From RGIG8785 sp045655245 (GTDB lineage Bacteria > Bacillota > Clostridia > RGIG8785), in the NCBI GenBank assembly GCA_045655245.1, contig JAZOOX010000024.1:1-64000 (forward strand): a DNA stretch of 64,000 nucleotides, written 5' to 3'. Shown here piece by piece: positions 58,790 through 64,000 of this stretch. The notes beneath the pieces were generated by a model. The model was not told the DNA's origin. It searched no databases and saw nothing but the letters and a program-made list of their open reading frames with translations. Position 1 is the first letter of the stretch. The number at the start of each line of letters is the position of its first letter. Made by a program: the position numbers and the translations under genes.

Positions 58790-60237
58790 CGGCTATTCTC
58801 TCCTTGCATATCGGCAATTGCCTTGCCTAACATTCCAATGATATCGGTGGCGATCAACGAATCTTCCCCCACGTTCATCGCTGCAAAGTCTCCTGCAAGT
58901 CCGTGGAGAAAGACGCCTGCACAAGCGGCATCCCACAACGAAAGTCCCCGCCCCAGCAGAGCGCCGACGACACCTGACAAAACATCCCCTGTCCCTGCCG
59001 TTGCCATCCCCCCGTTGCCTACGGGACAATGAACGGCACGGCCGTTTTCATCGGCAATAACGGTATGCGCGCCCTTTAAAACCACGGTGGACGGATGCTG
59101 TTCGGCAAAGTCCAACGCCGTATGCAGGCGGGAAGACTGTACTTGGTCGGTGGATTTCCCCGTCAGACGGGATAATTCCCCGGGATGAGGAGTTATCAAC
59201 AAGGGTTGTTTGATTTTTGCCCATAATGCAGGGGTGGCAGACAGCAAATTCAAAGCATCTGCATCCAGTAAAACCGGACATTGCGCACGGTCGATAACTA
59301 TTTTCAGCAAGCCTTTTTCCTTGCCCAACCCCATTCCGCAAACCACTGCGGAGTACTTGGAAAAGTCCGCTTTGTTCAGGTCGGGAAGGGTCATGACTTC
59401 CATGGGCAAACGGGCAGCAACCACCGCTTGTTGGGATTTGGGTACGGCAACGCTGACCAATCCGCAACCGCTCCGTAAAGCGGCTAAGGCAGAGAGGCAG
59501 ACAGCGCCCGTCATCCCTTCGGCTCCCCCTACAATGAGTATGTGGCCGAAGTTGCCTTTATGACAGTTGCGAGGACGTTTGGGAAAGTGAACCCGCAGGT
59601 CCTCGGGCTGTAAAAAGTCTTTGGCATAGGATTGTAGCAACCCCTCCGAAACGCCCAATGTCGCTACCTGCAGACGGGATACAGGCAGACCAAGGTGAGC
59701 GGGCTTGGGTAAAAAGAAGGTCAAAACATGATGGGCGCGAATGATCGGACCACGGGGATAGAATTCGTCCCCGTTTTGACCGCTTTGCAGGTCCACCGAC
59801 AGGACTTTTGCTCCCGAGCGATTAATCGCCTGAATGACAGCGGTCACCGATGCAGGTACTCGACCCACAAATCCGGAGCCGAAGATGGCATCAATAACCA
59901 AGTCCCCTTCAGCGGGTTCGGCAAAGGGTGCGATGCGTCCGTCAAACCGTTCCAACATAACGGCGGCATCCCCTACAGGTTCGCCACCCACCAGGTGAAC
60001 GATAACCGAATACCCTTCGCGGCGCAGATAGCGGGCGGCAACCAAGCCGTCTCCACCGTTGCCACCTTTTCCGCAAAGGACGACGATTCGTTTACAGTTG
60101 TATTTTTGCGCCAGTGCGGCAGCGTATTCTGCCACGGCGGCACCTGCCCGCTCCATCAGGTCGGGCATAGAGATTTCCAGTTCACGGGCGGCCGCTTCTT
60201 CTAAAGAGCGGACGCGGGAAACTTCGATCGCCTTCAT
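58786..60237 (-). CDS. nnr: Bifunctional NAD(P)H-hydrate epimerase and ADP-dependent dehydratase
   Basis: A 483-residue fusion. The N-terminal YjeF-N epimerase (1-205) has VLCGKGGNGGDGLVAARYL; the C-terminal YjeF-C dehydratase (about 220-480) has LLITPHPGELSRLTG and the NGGMATAGTGDVLSG motif. It repairs damaged NADH and NADPH. Its start overlaps the membrane-protein gene stop (ATGA). Confidence 0.96.
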   Translation of the reverse strand: MKAIEVSRVRSLEEAAARELEISMPDLMERAGAAVAEYAAALAQKYNCKRIVVLCGKGGNGGDGLVAARYLRREGYSVIVHLVGGEPVGDAAVMLERFDGRIAPFAEPAEGDLVIDAIFGSGFVGRVPASVTAVIQAINRSGAKVLSVDLQSGQNGDEFYPRGPIIRAHHVLTFFLPKPAHLGLPVSRLQVATLGVSEGLLQSYAKDFLQPEDLRVHFPKRPRNCHKGNFGHILIVGGAEGMTGAVCLSALAALRSGCGLVSVAVPKSQQAVVAARLPMEVMTLPDLNKADFSKYSAVVCGMGLGKEKGLLKIVIDRAQCPVLLDADALNLLSATPALWAKIKQPLLITPHPGELSRLTGKSTDQVQSSRLHTALDFAEQHPSTVVLKGAHTVIADENGRAVHCPVGNGGMATAGTGDVLSGVVGALLGRGLSLWDAACAGVFLHGLAGDFAAMNVGEDSLIATDIIGMLGKAIADMQGENSR

Positions 60238-60770
60238 CGGCTTCCCTCCTTCACACGGCGTAAGGCACGGTCTAAAATTTCAAGGGTTTGCCCGTTGGGG
60301 CAGATGTATACACGACAGGGACCCGCATCAGAAGTGTAGTCCAGGTAACGGATGCCTGCGTGGCAAGGGGTACCCGTGGCGTCCAGCACCGTCCGACCGT
60401 GAACGGAGTCGGGGCGGTCGGCCTCGCCATAAGCGGTCACCCGCGAAAGTTCAAGGTGCAGGAGTTGTTTGCGGCGTTTCAGGGCAATAACGCAATCCAC
60501 GGTAATGGATTCGGTGCTGACAGCATATTCGTATTCCCGCCGCAGACCTTCCCAGGCGCAAAGAACGCCCCAGATAATCAGCAATACCAAAAACAGGGCA
60601 AAGGGAAGGACCGACCAGCCCATACCTTTAGGAAACTGGCCCATTGCATAGGCAGACAGGGCAACGACCGCAATCAACGCCACAATCCCTAAAATGAAAA
60701 TGATCCGTTCCTTTCGGACGATTGCAGAGGTGCGGTTACCCCGCACCGTAGTTTCGGCATACTGTTGCAT
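60234..60770 (-). CDS. Two-helix membrane protein, DUF6106-like
   Basis: A 178-residue protein with two close hydrophobic helices (about 23-44 and 54-77) and a soluble beta-rich C-terminal part like a PH domain, EYEYAVSTESITVDCVIALKRRK. This fits DUF6106, a clostridial family without function, as I remember it. The start at 60770 follows GGAGG by six bases. It is translationally coupled to nnr. Confidence 0.65.
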   Translation of the reverse strand: MQQYAETTVRGNRTSAIVRKERIIFILGIVALIAVVALSAYAMGQFPKGMGWSVLPFALFLVLLIIWGVLCAWEGLRREYEYAVSTESITVDCVIALKRRKQLLHLELSRVTAYGEADRPDSVHGRTVLDATGTPCHAGIRYLDYTSDAGPCRVYICPNGQTLEILDRALRRVKEGSR

Positions 60771-60783
60771 AGATTCCTCCGAT

Positions 60784-60832
60784 AAAAAAAGGGTTGCACT
60801 AACGGGACAGCCCATTAATCACAACCCTTTTG
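60784..60832 (-). terminator. Terminator after the CD1247-type gene
   Basis: AAAAGGGTTG and CAACCCTTTT close a long stem with an inner GGGCTG/CGGGAC-like pairing on the minus strand, followed by T7. Confidence 0.8.
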
Positions 60833-60841
60833 CCATTTCAA

Positions 60842-61282
60842 TTATTCGCAATCCTCGCAATCGCAATCACAGTCGCAATCGCAGTCAATGTCTAACACGA
60901 TGGTCTCGCGGCAGCTGGGGCAGATAACCTCTTCCTCGCAAAGCAGTTCGTCGTCCAGGAAAACATCATCGCCGCAATGGGGGCAGGTAATCTGGACCAT
61001 ACCGTCTTCGTAATCGTAGTCGTCACAGTCGCAATCACAATCGTCGTCGCAGTCACAGCCGCAATCGCAATCATCGTCGTAGCAGTATTCTTCCAGATCG
61101 CCCAGATCTTCGTCAACCTCGTCCAGTTGAGCAGAAACTTCTTCGATCGCAATAGCCATATCGTTGACCAGTTCGATCAGTTGGGCAACCAGACGACCGG
61201 TATTGGACTCGTCCTCTACCTTCATGCCGTCAGCCAGACCCTTTAAATAAGCGGCTCTCTTTTCTAATTCATTGTAGCACAT
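60842..61282 (-). CDS. CD1247-type zinc-ribbon protein with Cys-Asp repeats
   Basis: A 146-residue acidic protein. The helical N-terminus (1-60, KRAAYLKGLADGM) matches the CD1247 N-terminal domain of clostridia. A Cys-Asp-rich tract lies at 67-93, a zinc ribbon with CPHC (100-103) and CPSC (121-124) follows, and the tail 131-146 again alternates Cys and Asp. The DNA has matching short repeats. It lies 25 bases after efp. The function is unknown; the tracts suggest metal binding. Confidence 0.8.
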   Translation of the reverse strand: MCYNELEKRAAYLKGLADGMKVEDESNTGRLVAQLIELVNDMAIAIEEVSAQLDEVDEDLGDLEEYCYDDDCDCGCDCDDDCDCDCDDYDYEDGMVQITCPHCGDDVFLDDELLCEEEVICPSCRETIVLDIDCDCDCDCDCEDCE

Positions 61283-61307
61283 CGGAACTCTCCCTTTCTG
61301 TTACAGA

Positions 61308-61865
61308 TTATACACGTTCCATGTATTCGCCGGTACGGGTGTCAATGCGAACACGGTCACCCTGATTGACGAACAGCGGAACGTTGATGACGGCACCGGT
61401 CTCGACAGTAGCGGTCTTGGTTGCACCGGTAGCAGTATCACCCTTGACACCGGGTTCAGTCTCGGTAATTTCCAGTTCGACAAAGTTCGGAGGTTCTACA
61501 CCGAAAACGTTGCCTTTATAGGACAGGATTCTAACCAGGTCATTTTCTTTAACGAACTTTAAAGCATCACCCAAAACGTCAGCATTCAGAGGAACCATAT
61601 CAAAGGTCTCCTGATCCATAAAGAAGAAAATGCCGCCGTCTTCGTAAGAATACTGCATATCCTTACGCTCGATATGAGCTTTGGGGAACTTCTGGTCGGG
61701 GCGGAACGTCTTTTCGACAACGCCTCCGGTAACAACATTTCTCAGCGTAGTTCTGACGAATGCGGCACCTTTACCGGGTTTTACGTGTTGAAACTTTACA
61801 ATCTGGAATACATTACCGTCTTCTTCGAAAGTAATGCCGTTTCTGAAATCACCAGCACTAATCAT
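61308..61865 (-). CDS. efp: Elongation factor P
   Basis: A 185-residue EF-P that relieves ribosomes stalled at proline runs. The tip of domain I has KPGKGAAF with K32, the site modified in some bacteria. The C-terminal pattern VFVNQGDRVRIDTRTGEYMERV is typical. No modification genes lie beside it. Confidence 0.97.
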   Translation of the reverse strand: MISAGDFRNGITFEEDGNVFQIVKFQHVKPGKGAAFVRTTLRNVVTGGVVEKTFRPDQKFPKAHIERKDMQYSYEDGGIFFFMDQETFDMVPLNADVLGDALKFVKENDLVRILSYKGNVFGVEPPNFVELEITETEPGVKGDTATGATKTATVETGAVINVPLFVNQGDRVRIDTRTGEYMERV

Positions 61866-61900
61866 TGGTCTATACCTCCAAGTTTTCTTTTTCTGCTTTT

Positions 61901-61929
61901 ATTTTATACGATTTTTCCGTAAATTTCAA
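61901..61929 (-). promoter_or_regulatory. Promoter of efp
   Basis: On the minus strand TTGAAA (61924-61929), 17 bases, TAAAAT (61901-61906). It begins eight bases after the stop of the peptidase gene. Confidence 0.75.
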
Positions 61930-61936
61930 GTACTTT

Positions 61937-62992
61937 TTAAAGAATTGTCAAAACTTTTGCCGATTGGGTCAGCCGTCGGCATCCGTCCGGCGTGATCACT
62001 GCTGTATCCTCGATGCGCAAGCCACCCTTTCCGGGCAGGTAGACCCCCGGTTCCACCGTGACTACCATCCCCGTCTCCAACACCGTTTCCGAGCGGGGGC
62101 TTAGCGTGGGTTGCTCGTGGATTTCGAGTCCTACCCCGTGCCCCAGTGCGTGACCGAAATAGCGATCCAACCCCGACGGTTTTAACCCATCGCGGGAGAG
62201 TCGGTCGATTTCTTTGCAGGACGCCCCCGGGCGAAGGGCGGCGACCGCCGCTTCCTGGGTGGCAAGGACGGCATCATACCATCCGCGCGCCTCATCCGAC
62301 ACCCCGCCTATCGCCAGGGTGCGGGTCATATCCGAGCAGTAGCCGTCTTTCACACAACCGAAATCCACCGTCAGCAGGTCACCCTTTTGCAGTACGCGGT
62401 CGGTGGGAACAGCGTGGGGACAAGCGCCGTTAATCCCCGATGCCACAATCGTGTCAAAGGACAGTTTTTCCGCCCCCCGCTCCCGCAGGAGTTGTTCCAA
62501 TTTCCAAGCCAAATCCTTTTCGCTCCGACCCGCCCCCACTTCGCCTAAAAACGCCGTCCATGCATCGTCGGCAATGGCGGCGGCACGGGTGAGTGCGGCA
62601 ATCTCATCAGCGTCCTTTACCCTACGGAGACGGGCAACGGGGTCGTCCAGCGAAACCAGACGGTCTTCCCCAATTTTTTCGCAAAGCATTTGATAGGCGG
62701 ATAGGGTCAACCGCTCCGACTCCACCCCAATGCGGCGCAACCCCTCCGACCACTTGGCAAGGGCATCGCCGAATCCCGTTACTTCCATCACTTCGCAATC
62801 GGTGACTTGGGCTTTTGCCGCCGTGGTATAGCGGGAATCGCAGAAAAAGACCGATTCTTTTGCCGAAACTGCCACCCATCCTGCCGAAGCGGGAAAATGG
62901 GTCAGGTATCGGCGGTTAACCGGGTCGCAGGTCAAAAACCCGTCCAACCCGTCGGTGTTCATAAAGTCCAGTAAGCGGTCGATACGGCTCAT
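61937..62992 (-). CDS. M24-family Xaa-Pro peptidase
   Basis: A 351-residue creatinase-fold peptidase. A non-catalytic N-domain (1-125) is followed by the metal domain with VDFGCVKDGYCSDMTRT (two D ligands), FGHALGHGVGLEIHEQP (H ligand) and VTVEPGVYLPGKGGLRIEDT (E ligands). It releases residues next to proline. Neighbour of efp, a pairing seen across Firmicutes. Confidence 0.95.
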   Translation of the reverse strand: MSRIDRLLDFMNTDGLDGFLTCDPVNRRYLTHFPASAGWVAVSAKESVFFCDSRYTTAAKAQVTDCEVMEVTGFGDALAKWSEGLRRIGVESERLTLSAYQMLCEKIGEDRLVSLDDPVARLRRVKDADEIAALTRAAAIADDAWTAFLGEVGAGRSEKDLAWKLEQLLRERGAEKLSFDTIVASGINGACPHAVPTDRVLQKGDLLTVDFGCVKDGYCSDMTRTLAIGGVSDEARGWYDAVLATQEAAVAALRPGASCKEIDRLSRDGLKPSGLDRYFGHALGHGVGLEIHEQPTLSPRSETVLETGMVVTVEPGVYLPGKGGLRIEDTAVITPDGCRRLTQSAKVLTIL

Positions 62993-63852
62993 TGCGCACC
63001 GCCTTTGGCATGAAGATACAAATCCCGCATCAGCATCGCATCGTCCCCTTGGGTGCCTGCCGACTCACTGATGATGGTAGGACACCAATCTCGTTTTGCA
63101 AGGAGTTCAGCCAAGGGGGCGAAATCGGGACCAAACTCGTTTTGGGCAAAGGTCAGATGTTTCTTTTCCCCCGCATTTGTATATTCGATGGGGCTAAAAT
63201 GGCAATGAAACTGCCGCGCCCGTTCCCATCCCAAGGCGTTTTCCAGTTGGTCCAGCAAGGCGGCGAAATGAGCAATCTCGGTCAGCCCACCCAGGGTACG
63301 GGCATAGATATGGCCGAAGTCGATGGTGGGGAGCATCCGCTCGTCCAGTTGGCAGAGTTCCAGCACTTCTTCCAGGGTGCCTAACTGGTTGATCTTGCCC
63401 ATGGTTTCGGGGCAGATAGCAATGTGTCCCAACCCCGCTTGGTCGGCGGCGGACAGCGCCATTCGAAGGGTCTCCTTGGCGTAGGCAAGGGCGGTGGCGC
63501 GGTCGATTTTGGCACAACTGCCCGAATGAACCACCACGCGGGTCGCACCCATGGCATCCGCCGCTTTTAAAGACGCCATAATATAATCCACACTCTTAAT
63601 CCGTTTTTCCTCCTCCACCGAGGACAGGCTAATGTAATAGGGCGAGTGCAAGGACAGCGTGATCCCCGCCTCACGGGCGGCAACGCCCAGCAACCGAGCG
63701 GTGGCTTCGGTGATCCGAACACCGTTGCCGCATTGGTATTCATAAGCGGTAAGACCGTTTTCCTTCAGCCAGGCGGGCATTTCAGCAGAGGCCTTATGCC
63801 CCTCGCCATAAAAACGGTCAGGGTTTCCTGCAGAGCCGAATTTGATTCCCAT
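62989..63852 (-). CDS. Endonuclease-IV-like TIM-barrel protein
   Basis: A 287-residue protein of the AP-endonuclease 2 fold. Probable metal ligands are in LSLHSPYY, VVVHSGS, ICPETMG, TIDFGHIYAR (D and H), CHFS and ISESAG, close to those of endonuclease IV, though the D-x-H segment reads GEKKH. It may repair abasic sites. ATGA overlap with the peptidase gene; its start abuts the stop of the gene at the window edge. Confidence 0.8.
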   Translation of the reverse strand: MGIKFGSAGNPDRFYGEGHKASAEMPAWLKENGLTAYEYQCGNGVRITEATARLLGVAAREAGITLSLHSPYYISLSSVEEEKRIKSVDYIMASLKAADAMGATRVVVHSGSCAKIDRATALAYAKETLRMALSAADQAGLGHIAICPETMGKINQLGTLEEVLELCQLDERMLPTIDFGHIYARTLGGLTEIAHFAALLDQLENALGWERARQFHCHFSPIEYTNAGEKKHLTFAQNEFGPDFAPLAELLAKRDWCPTIISESAGTQGDDAMLMRDLYLHAKGGAQ

Positions 63853-64000
63853 CTATACATCCTCCCGTAAAATGGTGGTGTCTTTTTGAATCCGTTTTAA
63901 GAAGGGCACTTCCAGCGCCCGTTTAAATCGGATAAAAGCGGTTTCTGCCCCGCCGCGGGGGACGACCAGTGCGGTTTTAATCTTCCCCCGATTGCCGCAC
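63853..64000 (-). CDS. C-terminal end of an unrecognised protein (partial)
   Basis: An open minus-strand frame enters from the right edge and ends with TAG at 63853-63855, directly before the ATG of the endonuclease-IV-like gene. It reads 48 residues, including KTALVVPRGGAETAFIRFKR, and ends LREDV. I do not recognise a family. The tight junction and uninterrupted frame support a real gene in the same operon. Confidence 0.6.
   Translation of the reverse strand, partial: CGNRGKIKTALVVPRGGAETAFIRFKRALEVPFLKRIQKDTTILREDV

Noticed and set aside
60842..61246. Repetitive DNA in the Cys-Asp gene as a CRISPR-like or satellite repeat
   Set aside because: The repeats follow the codon frame of a supported protein and lack fixed-length spacers.
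1..64000. Mobile elements, prophage or defence islands
   Set aside because: No transposase, integrase, recombinase, restriction-modification or phage structural gene is seen. The only toxin-antitoxin-like locus is the conserved alr-ndoA type.

Overview
The window looks like a chromosomal segment of a clostridial Firmicute, probably an uncultured gut member of the Oscillospirales or Ruminococcaceae. This rests on gene content and layout: CarD-IspD-IspF, SpoVG, a SpoIIM-like protein, a DUF6514-like protein, a CD1247-type zinc-ribbon protein, a GC content near 50 percent, strong AGGAGG ribosome sites and U-tailed hairpin terminators. It is mostly housekeeping DNA. I see no phage, insertion sequence, integrase or CRISPR array.

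Layout. 1-1230: end of rpsR, then a LytTR regulator with its DUF3021 membrane partner, preceded by a possible leader peptide. 1231-10223 (minus): Na/phosphate symporter, feoAB with a small phosphoesterase, then an operon of phosphopantetheinyl transferase, low-molecular-weight phosphatase and a large two-LOTUS (OST-HTH) plus DUF3825 protein, with a CPBP protease upstream. 10277-14348: L-fucose isomerase and a sugar kinase, divergent from an AraC regulator. 14376-22277 (minus): AzlCD, MATE pump, TAXI-TRAP transporter, purine phosphoribosyltransferase and permease, initiator tRNA-Met. 22582-32788: pfkA (plus), then an SLH lipoprotein coupled to an ABC exporter, proA, mutS2, a small unknown protein, carD-ispD-ispF and spoVG (minus). 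32994-43403: mainly plus-strand genes (murC, a mini ferredoxin:thioredoxin reductase with trxA, rplS-lepB-rbgA-rnhB-yraN, an M19 dipeptidase, an aminotransferase, proC, a spoIIM-like gene), interrupted by minus-strand fba and cysK. 43424-64000 (minus): a glycolipid glycosyltransferase, pncB, pnp, rpsO, the rimP-nusA-ylxR-ylxQ-infB-rbfA-nrnA-truB-ribF operon, two unknown small genes, an NdoA toxin with a reduced antitoxin, alr, nnr, an efp pair, an Xaa-Pro peptidase, an endonuclease-IV-like protein and a cut gene at the edge.

Working together. The rimP operon, rpsO, pnp, rplS, rbgA, efp and rnhB form a translation and RNA-processing core. pfkA and fba cover two glycolytic steps, proA and proC two of three proline steps, and fucI plus the kinase the first two steps of fucose breakdown. 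The least ordinary parts are the LOTUS/DUF3825 operon with a perfect palindrome over its promoter, an NdoA antitoxin that has lost its DNA-binding half, a long stem-loop in the pnp leader, a miniature FTR protein with unusual cysteine spacing, and a Cys-Asp-repeat zinc-ribbon protein. About two thirds of the promoters I can read carry an extended -10 TGn element.
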